Assembly: GCF_041438805.1 (NCBI RefSeq)
Contig: NZ_CP109190.1
Location: 7,316,001 to 7,380,000, forward strand
DNA length: 64,000 bases
Direction of reading: 5' to 3'
Origin: Streptomyces sp. NBC_01707
GTDB lineage: Bacteria; Actinomycetota; Actinomycetes; Streptomycetales; Streptomycetaceae
In this document: one piece after another, positions 17,947 through 24,835 of the stretch
Layout of the letters: the number at the start of each line of letters is the position of its first letter
Position numbering within the stretch: the stretch's first letter is position 1
Position numbers and translations under genes: made by a program
Notes under the pieces: generated by a model
Databases searched by the model: none
What the model saw: only the letters and a program-made list of their open reading frames with translations
Told to the model about the DNA's origin: nothing

Positions 17947-18107
17947 GCCGCCGATCGCCGGATCAAACGGGCTCGGGCCCATGCGCGTCGAGATGTTGGT
18001 TCGACTCCAACCCGCGGAGCTTCGATCTGCGGTCGTCTAAAGGGAGGACGCGGCGACATTACGACTGACCCGGGCTCTTAAAAGTGCCGGCGTGCCGAAT
18101 GGGCGGC
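17947..18107 (+). ncRNA. Circularly permuted tRNA-like RNA 2 (YrlA-type Y RNA candidate)
   Basis: Order: anticodon-stem 3' strand CGTCG (17986-17990), variable AGAT, T-arm GTTGG/TTCGACT/CCAAC (17995-18011), acceptor 3' strand CCGCGGA (18012-18018), 7-nt loop GCTTCGA. Then acceptor 5' strand TCTGCGG (18026-18032), T8-C9, D-arm GTCT/AAAGGGA/GGAC (18035-18049), G26, anticodon-stem 5' strand CGGCG (18051-18055). Seven acceptor pairs include one G-U. The flanks pair: GGGCTCGGG (17969-17977) with CCCGGGCTC (18069-18077), CGCCGG (17956-17961) with CCGGCG (18087-18092), GCCGCC (17947-17952) with GGCGGC (18102-18107), leaving A-rich internal loops. The tRNA-like core with its adjoining helix is 17969-18077; the outer helices are less certain in such GC-rich DNA. 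Confidence 0.6.
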
Positions 18108-18115
18108 ATCACTCA

Positions 18116-18146
18116 GGGCCCGGGGGCCGGCTACGCCCCCGGGTCC
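18116..18146. terminator. Hairpin spanning the stop codon of the C39-like gene
   Basis: Twelve base pairs (18116-18127 with 18135-18146, one G-T) close a 7-nt loop. The minus-strand stop codon (18131-18133) lies in the loop. It can terminate the RNA array on the plus strand and the C39/aminotransferase operon on the minus strand. Confidence 0.55.
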
Positions 18147-18784
18147 GCTCCCGTCTGCGACCCCTGTCGTGTGTCGCCGGCGAGCGACACCCCGCGTCCG
18201 GCGAAGAATCGCTCGAAGTCCGACAGGGGCAGTTCCGCAGCCCGAGTCGTGGCCGTCGTGCCCGACGGGTTGTGGAAATGGATGCCGTTGCCGTCCGGCG
18301 TACGGGACGTCACCAGTACCAGATGCCCGCCCCGGCCCGGAGCGGGCCGTTCCGGATGCCGGATCCCGTAGTGCACCGACGCCATCACCGTCCGCCCCTC
18401 GTCCAGCAGGGCCACGATCTCGTCCGTCGACAGGTGACGGTGGACGGTCGCTTCGAGGCCGTGCACCTCCCGCACGTACTCCGCGAAGGGCGCGTAGACC
18501 AGGCCCCGGATCGCCCCCTCCGCATCCTCCGTGTACGCGCCGTACTTGAGCGCCCCGTCACGCAGGGCGAACAGCGACGGGGCACCGGCGCCGAGCGCCA
18601 TGCGCAGACAAGTCACACCGCACAGGTGACCTGCCCAGCGCGCGTACTCGGCGGGTGAGTCCGCCCCGGAGTCCGCCCAGCCCGGGTCGTCGGCCGGATC
18701 GAGTCCACCCTCGACGATCGGGCCGACGAGCGCGGGCGAGGCGAACTGCGTGTGGACGGGCAGCCGGCAGGCGGGACAGGTCAC
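18131..18784 (-). CDS. C39-like peptidase family protein
   Basis: The 217-aa protein has a papain-like layout: a Cys region HLCGVTCLRMALG (about residues 53-65), a His in GGHLVLVTS (about 153-161) and a following Asn in HFHNPSG, matching the Cys-His-Asn triad of peptidase C39-like proteins. An N-terminal CPACRLPVH pair may bind zinc. There is no signal peptide, so it is probably cytoplasmic and its substrate unknown. The start overlaps the stop of the aminotransferase by 4 bp, so the two are translationally coupled. Confidence 0.82.
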   Translation of the reverse strand: MTCPACRLPVHTQFASPALVGPIVEGGLDPADDPGWADSGADSPAEYARWAGHLCGVTCLRMALGAGAPSLFALRDGALKYGAYTEDAEGAIRGLVYAPFAEYVREVHGLEATVHRHLSTDEIVALLDEGRTVMASVHYGIRHPERPAPGRGGHLVLVTSRTPDGNGIHFHNPSGTTATTRAAELPLSDFERFFAGRGVSLAGDTRQGSQTGADPGA

Positions 18785-19992
18785 TGACGGTATCCGTTCA
18801 GGAAGCGGCCGATGCGGCTGATCGCCGCGTCGAGATCGTCAGCGTACGGGAGGGTCAGGATCCGGAAGTGGTCGGGACGCGGCCAGTTGAAGCCGGTGCC
18901 CTGCACCACCTGGATCTTCTCGCGCAGCAGCAGATCGAGGACGAACTTCTCGTCGTCGACGATGTTGTGCACCTTCGGATCGATGCGCGGAAACGCGTAC
19001 AGCGCCCCCTTCGGCTTCACGCACGACACCCCTGGGATCTCGTTCAGCTTCTCCCAGGCCCGGTTGCGCTGCTCGTACAGCCTGCCGCCCGGCGCCACCA
19101 GCTCATGGATGGACTGCCGGCCGCCGAGCGCGGCCTGAATGGCGTACTGGGCGGGCGCGTTCGGGCACAGCCGCATGGAGGCGAGCATGGTGAGGCCCTC
19201 CAGATAGTTGCGGGCGTGCTGCTGCGGACCCGACACCACCATCCAGCCGGAGCGGAACCCTGCCACCCGGTACGTCTTGGACAGACCGCTGAAGGTGAGG
19301 CAGACCAGGTCGGGGGCGAGGACCGCCACACTGTGGTGCTCGGCGTCGTCGTACAGGATCTGGTCGTAGATCTCGTCGGCGAGGACCAGCAGACCGTGCC
19401 GGCGTGCCAGGTCGAGGATGCCTTCGAGGATCTCGCGCGGATAGACGGCGCCGGTCGGGTTGTTCGGGTTGATGATCACGACGGCCTTGGTGCGGTCAGT
19501 GATCTTCGAGGCCATGTCGGCGAGGTCCGGGTTCCAGTCCGATGCCTCGTCGCAGGTGTAGTGCACGGCCTTGCCGCCCGCCAGGGTGACCACCGCGGTC
19601 CACAGCGGATAGTCGGGTGAGGGGATCAGTACCTCGTCGCCGTCCTCCAGCAACGCCTGTACGGACATGGAGATCAGCTCGGACACCCCGTTGCCGAGGA
19701 AGATGTCGTCCACCCCGACATCGGTCAGTCCCATCGCCTGGTAGCGCTGCGCCACCGCACGACGGGCGGAGAGGATGCCGCGCGAATCGCTGTAGCCGTG
19801 GGCCTGCGGGAGCATCCGGATCATGTCCTGGACGATCTCCTCCGGCGCCTCGAAACCGAAGAGCGCGGGGTTGCCCGTGTTGAGGCGGAGCACGCTGTGG
19901 CCCGCCTCCTCCAGGGCGTTGGCGTGCTCGATGACCGGGCCCCGGATCTCGTAACAGACCTCGTTGAGCTTGCTGGACTGCCGGAACTCCAT
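18781..19992 (-). CDS. PLP-dependent aminotransferase (AlaA-like)
   Basis: The 403-aa fold-type I aminotransferase starts MEFRQSSKLNEVCYEIRGP, as in the AlaA/glutamate-pyruvate group. The PLP lysine is in SGLSKTYRVAGFRSGW. The cofactor-binding NPNNPTGAVYPREIL and DEIYDQILYDD blocks are intact, and so is the C-terminal arginine region FRILTLPYADD. Transfer of an amino group between alanine, glutamate and oxo acids is likely; exact specificity is inferred. It is divergent from the HxlR regulator with 86 bp between starts, where two inverted repeats lie, so it may be that regulator's target. Confidence 0.92.
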   Translation of the reverse strand: MEFRQSSKLNEVCYEIRGPVIEHANALEEAGHSVLRLNTGNPALFGFEAPEEIVQDMIRMLPQAHGYSDSRGILSARRAVAQRYQAMGLTDVGVDDIFLGNGVSELISMSVQALLEDGDEVLIPSPDYPLWTAVVTLAGGKAVHYTCDEASDWNPDLADMASKITDRTKAVVIINPNNPTGAVYPREILEGILDLARRHGLLVLADEIYDQILYDDAEHHSVAVLAPDLVCLTFSGLSKTYRVAGFRSGWMVVSGPQQHARNYLEGLTMLASMRLCPNAPAQYAIQAALGGRQSIHELVAPGGRLYEQRNRAWEKLNEIPGVSCVKPKGALYAFPRIDPKVHNIVDDEKFVLDLLLREKIQVVQGTGFNWPRPDHFRILTLPYADDLDAAISRIGRFLNGYRQ

Positions 19993-20021
19993 GCGGTGGC
20001 CTCCCCGACCTGATTGCGATA

Positions 20022-20036
20022 CTTGGTTTTACCAAG
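20022..20036. promoter_or_regulatory. Inverted repeat, HxlR operator candidate
   Basis: CTTGG and CCAAG flank TTTTA between the divergent aminotransferase and HxlR genes. Eight bases further on, a second dyad TTGGA-AAG-TCCAA overlaps the -35 region of the HxlR gene. Two similar CTTGG-type dyads in this gap suggest a regulator binding both. Confidence 0.45.
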
Positions 20037-20043
20037 CTCGGGC

Positions 20044-20071
20044 TTGGAAAGTCCAACAACATGTCTAGACT
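20044..20071 (+). promoter_or_regulatory. Promoter of the HxlR gene, leaderless, with overlapping dyad
   Basis: TTGGAA (20044-20049) and TAGACT (20066-20071) are spaced by 16 bp, and the ATG at 20079 follows the -10 box by seven bases without ribosome site. The perfect dyad TTGGA/TCCAA (20044-20056) covers the -35, the expected position of an autorepressor site. Confidence 0.55.
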
Positions 20072-20078
20072 GCGTCGC

Positions 20079-20747
20079 ATGCCACGTCAGCAGCAGCCGC
20101 CCGCACGCTCCGCGCGCCGCCGGAGTTACGACCAGTTCTGCGCCACCGCCCGGGCCCTCGACTCCGTCGGAGACCGGTGGACCCTGCTGATAGTCCGTGA
20201 ACTGCTGGCCGGGCCACGCCGCTACACCGATCTGCACGCCGACCTTCCCGGCGTCAGTACGGACGTCCTCGCGTCCCGCCTCAAGGACATGGAGCAGAGC
20301 GGCCTGGCCACCCGCCGACGGCTGCCGCCGCCCGCCGCCGCCTCGGTGTACGAACTGACCGAGCGCGGTCACGGGTTGCTGCCGGTCCTCGCCGCGCTCG
20401 CCGAGTGGGGTGCGCCCGCGATCGGCGAGCGGCGGCCGACGGATGCGGTGCGGGCCCACTGGTTCGCGCTTCCGCTGTTGCGGGTGCTGGACGGGCTGGC
20501 TCACGAGGGAGTCGTCGAAGTCCACCTCGACGAGGGGGAGTTCCACGTGCGGGTGGGCGGCCCGGTCGACGGCGAGGGGGTGTACGGGGACGGGCCCGCC
20601 GCTCACGCCGACGCCCGGATCACGCTCGACGTCGAGCTCTGTCTCGCGCTCGGGCGGGGCGAGTGCACGCTCGCCGAGGCCGTGAAGGACGGACGGATCG
20701 AGGTCGTGGGCGAGGGGCCGCTGGCCGGAGAGCTTCGGGGCGAATGA
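20079..20747 (+). CDS. HxlR-type winged-helix transcriptional regulator
   Basis: The 222-aa protein has an HxlR winged helix at residues 14-100: CATARALDSVGDRWTLLIVRELLAGPRRYTDLHADLPGVSTDVLASRLKDMEQSGLATRR. The family cysteine is in the first helix (FCATARAL). The C-terminal 100 residues resemble a sterol-carrier-type pocket (LDVELCLALGRGECTLAEAVKDGRIEVVGEG), a known combination that may sense a lipophilic ligand. The start is ATG 20079, leaderless geometry; an ATG at 20061 would overlap the -10 box. It is divergent from the aminotransferase. Confidence 0.92.
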   Translation: MPRQQQPPARSARRRSYDQFCATARALDSVGDRWTLLIVRELLAGPRRYTDLHADLPGVSTDVLASRLKDMEQSGLATRRRLPPPAAASVYELTERGHGLLPVLAALAEWGAPAIGERRPTDAVRAHWFALPLLRVLDGLAHEGVVEVHLDEGEFHVRVGGPVDGEGVYGDGPAAHADARITLDVELCLALGRGECTLAEAVKDGRIEVVGEGPLAGELRGE

Positions 20748-20858
20748 CCGGCATGTGACTGTCGTACGACCGTCGTGTCCGGATGATTCCGCGTATCAAC
20801 TTCCGGGTAGCGTGGGGGCATTTGGGATGTCCTGGACGTCGAGGCGGAGAGGATTCGC

Positions 20859-21374
20859 ATGAGGATCGGCAGACAACAGGAACGACGGGAACGCCAGGAG
20901 CAGCATGGGCAGCAGGTGCGACTGGGCAAGGCTCTGGTAGTCGGCGGCTGCGTGGCCGCACTCGGTTTCGCACCGTCGGCGGCCGTCGCCACCCCCGGCA
21001 GCGGGGTGAGCGGCACGGTGGTCGCGAAGGGCACGTCGACCGGGAAGTTGAAGGTCAAGACGCCGAGGGGCCGTACGGATGTCACCTTCCGGACGATCAC
21101 CGTGGAGCCGGGCGGCTCCACCGGCTGGCACACCCACAGCGGTCAGTTGATCGCCGTCGTCAAGTCGGGGACGCTGACGCGCACACTGGACGACTGCTCG
21201 GTCGAGGTGACGCCCGCGGGTACGTCGTTCATCGAGCCGGCCGGCGCCCACCACCGCCACATCGGACGTAACCTCGGCACCGAGCCGGTCGTGCTCTGGG
21301 TGACCTATCTCCTGCCCGAGGGCAGTGCGCTCTCCGACGACGCCGATGTGGTGGACTGCGGCGCGAAGAAGTGA
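20859..21374 (+). CDS. Exported cupin-domain protein
   Basis: The 171-aa protein has a long basic N-terminus (MRIGRQQERRERQEQ) followed by a hydrophobic segment ending APSAAVA, consistent with a signal peptide. The mature part is a single cupin barrel: TVEPGGSTGWHTHSGQLIAVVKSG carries the first metal-binding motif (H-T-H), and FIEPAGAHHRHIGRNLG the second histidine. A metal-dependent enzyme or sensor outside the membrane is possible. ATG 20859 has GGCGGAGAGG upstream. Confidence 0.88.
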   Translation: MRIGRQQERRERQEQHGQQVRLGKALVVGGCVAALGFAPSAAVATPGSGVSGTVVAKGTSTGKLKVKTPRGRTDVTFRTITVEPGGSTGWHTHSGQLIAVVKSGTLTRTLDDCSVEVTPAGTSFIEPAGAHHRHIGRNLGTEPVVLWVTYLLPEGSALSDDADVVDCGAKK

Positions 21375-21442
21375 CATGGCGTGAGACGCTCGCACACCGC
21401 CGTCGCCGGCCGTCGGTCGGCGAGCGTCTCCCCGTAGGCCTT

Positions 21443-21475
21443 CTGATCCGCTCGGCGCCCACCGCTGCGGATCAG
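21443..21475 (+). terminator. Hairpin after the exported cupin gene
   Basis: CTGATCCGC (21443-21451) and GCGGATCAG (21467-21475) form a 9-bp perfect stem with a 15-nt loop. No T-tract follows. The rest of the 21375-21657 gap shows nothing I can support. Confidence 0.4.
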
Positions 21476-21657
21476 GAGTGCAACCGAGGGGAGCCCCTCT
21501 CCCGAGGCGCGGCGGACGGCAACGCGACAGCGTCCGGTCCGTGCCCGACGACCACTTCGCCGCCTGTGTCGTCGCCGCCGACGGATCCGACGAGCGAGAT
21601 CCCCGTCGACGGGACGGCCGGCGCCGACGCGCGGACGCCGGGAGCGATGATGGACGG

Positions 21658-22305
21658 GTGCGACTCGAACCGATCACCTGGGAACGGCTGGCCGAAGCGT
21701 TCGCCGCGCACGCCGACGGGCTGAGGCCGGCCGACGGCGGGCCGTGGCTCAAGGTCGCCGTCGACGGCGCTCCGGCCGCCCGCACCGGAGAGCTGGCGGA
21801 GCGTGTCGCCGAGGCGCTGCGGATCCGCGGTCGTGCGGTGTTCGTCGTCTCCACCCAGGGGTTCCTGCGCCCGGCGAGTCTGCGGTACGAGTACGGCAAG
21901 GAGGACCCCGACTCGTACTTCGACAGCTGGTTCGACACGGGTGCGCTCTGGCGCGAGGTCTTCGGGCCGCTGGAGGCGGGCGGCAGCGGACGCGTGCTGC
22001 CCGATCTCTGGGACCCGGCGACGGACCGGGCGACCCGCAGCCCGTATCAGCGGCTCCCGGAGGGCGGAGTGCTGGTGGTCCACGGGCCGTTGCTGCTCGG
22101 GCACTGGTTCCCGTTCGACGTGAGCGTCCACCTGCGGCTCTCGCCGGGCGCTTTGCGGCGGCGTACCGAGGACAGCGAGCGGTGGACCCTGCCCGCCTTC
22201 GCGCGGTACGAGGACGAGGTGGCACCCGCCGGGCGTGCGGACGCGGTCGTCCGGGCCGACGATCCGCTCCACCCGGCCTGGACCGGTCTGCCCCAGGAGG
22301 GTTAG
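21658..22305 (+). CDS. Uridine-kinase-like P-loop fold protein with degenerate Walker A
   Basis: The 215-aa product aligns in outline with bacterial uridine kinases (LKVAVDGAPAARTGELAERVAEALR, FLRPASLRYEYGKEDPDSYFDSWFDTGALWREVF, VLVVHGPLLLGHWFPFDVSVHL). The segment where GxxGxGKS/T is expected reads GAPAARTGEL, lacking the invariant glycine-lysine pair. Catalysis with ATP is therefore doubtful or uses altered residues. The C-terminus keeps the RRRTEDSERWT region, as in the kinase lid. GTG 21658 is chosen as the first codon with sensible conservation; the frame remains open upstream without similarity. Confidence 0.8.
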   Translation: MRLEPITWERLAEAFAAHADGLRPADGGPWLKVAVDGAPAARTGELAERVAEALRIRGRAVFVVSTQGFLRPASLRYEYGKEDPDSYFDSWFDTGALWREVFGPLEAGGSGRVLPDLWDPATDRATRSPYQRLPEGGVLVVHGPLLLGHWFPFDVSVHLRLSPGALRRRTEDSERWTLPAFARYEDEVAPAGRADAVVRADDPLHPAWTGLPQEG

Positions 22306-22335
22306 AGGCTGTCCCGTCCGGAAAAGGCCTCGGGG

Positions 22336-23232
22336 TCACATGCCGGGGCGGCCGCCGACGGTCGTGACCGCCTCGGCGCCCGACCGGCAGCCCGCCGCCG
22401 CGGCCGTGGCATCGTCCGCCCCGGCCAGCCACGCGGCAAGGAACCCTCCGGTGAAGGCGTCGCCCGCCCCCGTCGAGTCCACCGCTCCGTGCACCGGGAC
22501 CGCCGGGACGCGCCCGGTCACCGTTCCTCCGGTGGCCAGCAGGGCTCCCTCCTCGCCCAGGGTGACGACGACCTTCGGAACCAGGAGGCTCAACTTCGCC
22601 GCGGCATCGGCCGTTTCGGGGAGGCCGGTGAGCAGCCGGGCCTCGTCCGCGTTCGGCAGCAGCAGCTCCGTCCCCTCCACGGCCGCCAGGAAAGGGCCGA
22701 CGCCGAGCTCGGCGAGGAAGCCCGCGGAGGCAGGGTCCACGCTCGCCGGGATGGCACGCCGCCGGGCCTCCCGCAGGGCGAGCAGGGCCGTGGCGCGACT
22801 CGTGGCGGCGAAGAGAAGGTAGCCGGAGACATGAAGATGCGCGATGCCGTCGAGCATCGAAGGCGACCAGTTGTCGGGGGCCAGACGCAGCACGGCGCCG
22901 CTGTCGGTGAGGAAGGTGCGCTCGGCGGTGGAGTCGACGAGCGCGACGACGGTGGCGGTCGGCGCCTCGTCGTCCACGGCCAGCAGCGGACGTACTCCCG
23001 CCCGGCGCAGCACATCCTCGTGCCAGCCGGCGGAGTCGGTGCCCACCCGTGCCAGCAGCCGTACGTCCCGGCATCCCGAACGCACCGCCCAGCAGGCGAC
23101 GTTGGCACCGGCCCCACCCGGCAGTGTGCTGATCCTGGCCACCGTGTCCGTGCCGTGGACGAGAGGCCCGCCGTGCCGCGCCACCACGTCCGTGACCACG
23201 TCCCCGACGACGAGAAGAGCGCCGCCGGTCAT
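22336..23232 (-). CDS. psuK: PfkB carbohydrate kinase, probable pseudouridine kinase
   Basis: The 298-aa ribokinase-fold protein has the N-terminal PfkB motif (TLPGGAGANVACWAVRSG) and the catalytic signature VDSTGAGDAFTGGFLAAWLAG near residue 250, with Asp as base. Its start overlaps the psuG stop by 4 bp (ATGA). The pair therefore forms a pseudouridine catabolic operon: PsuK phosphorylates pseudouridine to its 5'-phosphate and PsuG splits it. Kinase identity is from context; other PfkB sugars are possible. Confidence 0.88.
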   Translation of the reverse strand: MTGGALLVVGDVVTDVVARHGGPLVHGTDTVARISTLPGGAGANVACWAVRSGCRDVRLLARVGTDSAGWHEDVLRRAGVRPLLAVDDEAPTATVVALVDSTAERTFLTDSGAVLRLAPDNWSPSMLDGIAHLHVSGYLLFAATSRATALLALREARRRAIPASVDPASAGFLAELGVGPFLAAVEGTELLLPNADEARLLTGLPETADAAAKLSLLVPKVVVTLGEEGALLATGGTVTGRVPAVPVHGAVDSTGAGDAFTGGFLAAWLAGADDATAAAAGCRSGAEAVTTVGGRPGM

Positions 23233-24209
23233 TGCGCGGCCGCCTCCTTCGGCCCCGCGGTTCCGTGTCCCGCGGCGGACCGGGCAACCGCGATCCGCGC
23301 GGCAAGGGACACGTTTCCGCGCACGGCCGCCAGGTTGGCCTCCAGCGAGGCCCCTCCGGTGTGCTGCATCAGGTGGTCCAGCAGGAACGGCGTGACGGCC
23401 TGCCCCACGATGCCGCGCTCCCGGCACGCGTCCAGTGCCTGAGCCAGCACCCGGTCGTGCAGGGCGGGATCCAGCTGATCCTTCTGCGGGACAGGGTTGG
23501 CGACGATCAGTGCCGCGGCGGGGCCGCCCAGGGTCTCCCTGGCCCGCATCACCTCCACGACCTCCTCCGGGGAACGCACCGTCCAGTCGACGGGCTCGCC
23601 CGAACTGCTCAGATAGAAGCCGGGGAAGTGCTCCGTGCCGTAGCCGAGCACTCCGACCCCGAGCGTCTCCAGGCGCTGCAGCGTGGCCGGGACGTCCAGG
23701 ATCGACTTCACGCCGGCGCACACCATCGTGATGTCGGTGCGGGCGAGCAGCCGGAGATCCGCGGACTCGTCCTGGGTCGAGGTCCAGTCCCGGTGTACGC
23801 CGCCGAGGCCGCCGGTCGCGAAGACGCACAGGCCCGCGCGGGCCGCGAGGAACGCGGTCGCGGACACGGTCGTCGCCCCGCTCGCACCGGCCGCCAGCGC
23901 CGGTGCCAGGTCCCGGTGCCCGAGCTTCCGCATCGCCGGATCCTCGGCAACCCTTTCCAACTGGTCCTTGTCCAGGCCGATATGGGCTCGTCCGTCCAGT
24001 ACGGCGATGGTCGCGGGGACGGCGCCCCCGGACCGCACGAGCTCCTCCAGCTCTTCCGCGACCTGCCGATTCCGGGGGCGCGGCAGGCCGTGGGCGATGA
24101 TCGTCGACTCCAGGGCCACGGCGGGGCGGTGCGTGGCGAGGGCTTCCTGCACCTCGGCTGAGAGGACCGGTACGTACGGGTGGGTGTTGTCCGGCGCATT
24201 CAGTGACAT
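23229..24209 (-). CDS. psuG: Pseudouridine-5'-phosphate glycosidase
   Basis: The 326-aa protein reversibly cleaves the C-glycosidic bond of pseudouridine 5'-phosphate to uracil and ribose 5-phosphate. Family blocks are VALESTIIAHGLPRPRN, GAVPATIAVLDGRAHIGL, the KLGHRDLAPALAAGASGATTVSAT stretch with the catalytic lysine, and VFATGGLGGVHRDW. ATG 24209 has AGGGA at 7 nt; a GTG two codons upstream (24215) is also possible. It is followed immediately by psuK. Confidence 0.96.
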   Translation of the reverse strand: MSLNAPDNTHPYVPVLSAEVQEALATHRPAVALESTIIAHGLPRPRNRQVAEELEELVRSGGAVPATIAVLDGRAHIGLDKDQLERVAEDPAMRKLGHRDLAPALAAGASGATTVSATAFLAARAGLCVFATGGLGGVHRDWTSTQDESADLRLLARTDITMVCAGVKSILDVPATLQRLETLGVGVLGYGTEHFPGFYLSSSGEPVDWTVRSPEEVVEVMRARETLGGPAAALIVANPVPQKDQLDPALHDRVLAQALDACRERGIVGQAVTPFLLDHLMQHTGGASLEANLAAVRGNVSLAARIAVARSAAGHGTAGPKEAAAQ

Positions 24210-24360
24210 GTCCACATCCCTGTCGCGGCCGGGCTTCCCTCAAACGTGACCCGGGGCCCGAACAGCCGCCGGACCGTGCGGCACGAGCTGGACCGGTCCG
24301 GCTCCCTCCGGCCGGTCCTGATCGCGAGACGTCCTGCGGCGGTCGCTAGGGTGACCGGCC

Positions 24361-24723
24361 ATGACCACATTTGATCAAGCTCCCGCCTCCTTCGCCGTAC
24401 ACGTCCCCGACGCCGAGCTCGAACCGGAGCCGCTCGACCCCGGGCAGATCGTGTCGGGCGAGCCCGTGGTGACCGGCAAGGTGCTGTGGGAGTCCGCCGA
24501 CGGCAAGCAGGTGCGGGGCATCTGGCAGATCACGCCGGGCGTGGTCACCGACACCGAGGCCGACGAACTGTTCGTGGTCGTCAGCGGGCGCGCGACCGTC
24601 GCGGTCGAGAACGGCGCGACACTGCAGATCGGTCCGGGCGACGCCTGTGTCCTGCGCGAGGGCGACCGTACGACCTGGACCGTGCACGAGACGCTGCGCA
24701 AGGCGTACCACATCAGCCTCTGA
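24361..24723 (+). CDS. Small cupin-domain protein
   Basis: This 120-aa single-domain cupin matches the short cytoplasmic type that begins with EPLDPGQIVSGEPVVTGKVLWES and contains TEADELFVVVSGRATVAVENG and GPGDACVLREGDRTTWTVHETLRKAYHI. Metal-binding His residues of the first motif are largely absent (ITPGVVTDTEADE), so it may be a non-metal cupin. A TAGGGT box (24347-24352) lies 8 nt before ATG without ribosome site, suggesting a leaderless mRNA. Function unknown. Confidence 0.88.
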   Translation: MTTFDQAPASFAVHVPDAELEPEPLDPGQIVSGEPVVTGKVLWESADGKQVRGIWQITPGVVTDTEADELFVVVSGRATVAVENGATLQIGPGDACVLREGDRTTWTVHETLRKAYHISL

Positions 24724-24835
24724 GGACCCGAGGTCCGTCCCGGGCCCGGCCCTGCCGCGCCTTGCCCGGTCCGGCCGGGGGTGCCTCGCCCTGCGGACCT
24801 CGTCCTGCGGTGTCCGGGCTGCGGATCCCGCCCGG

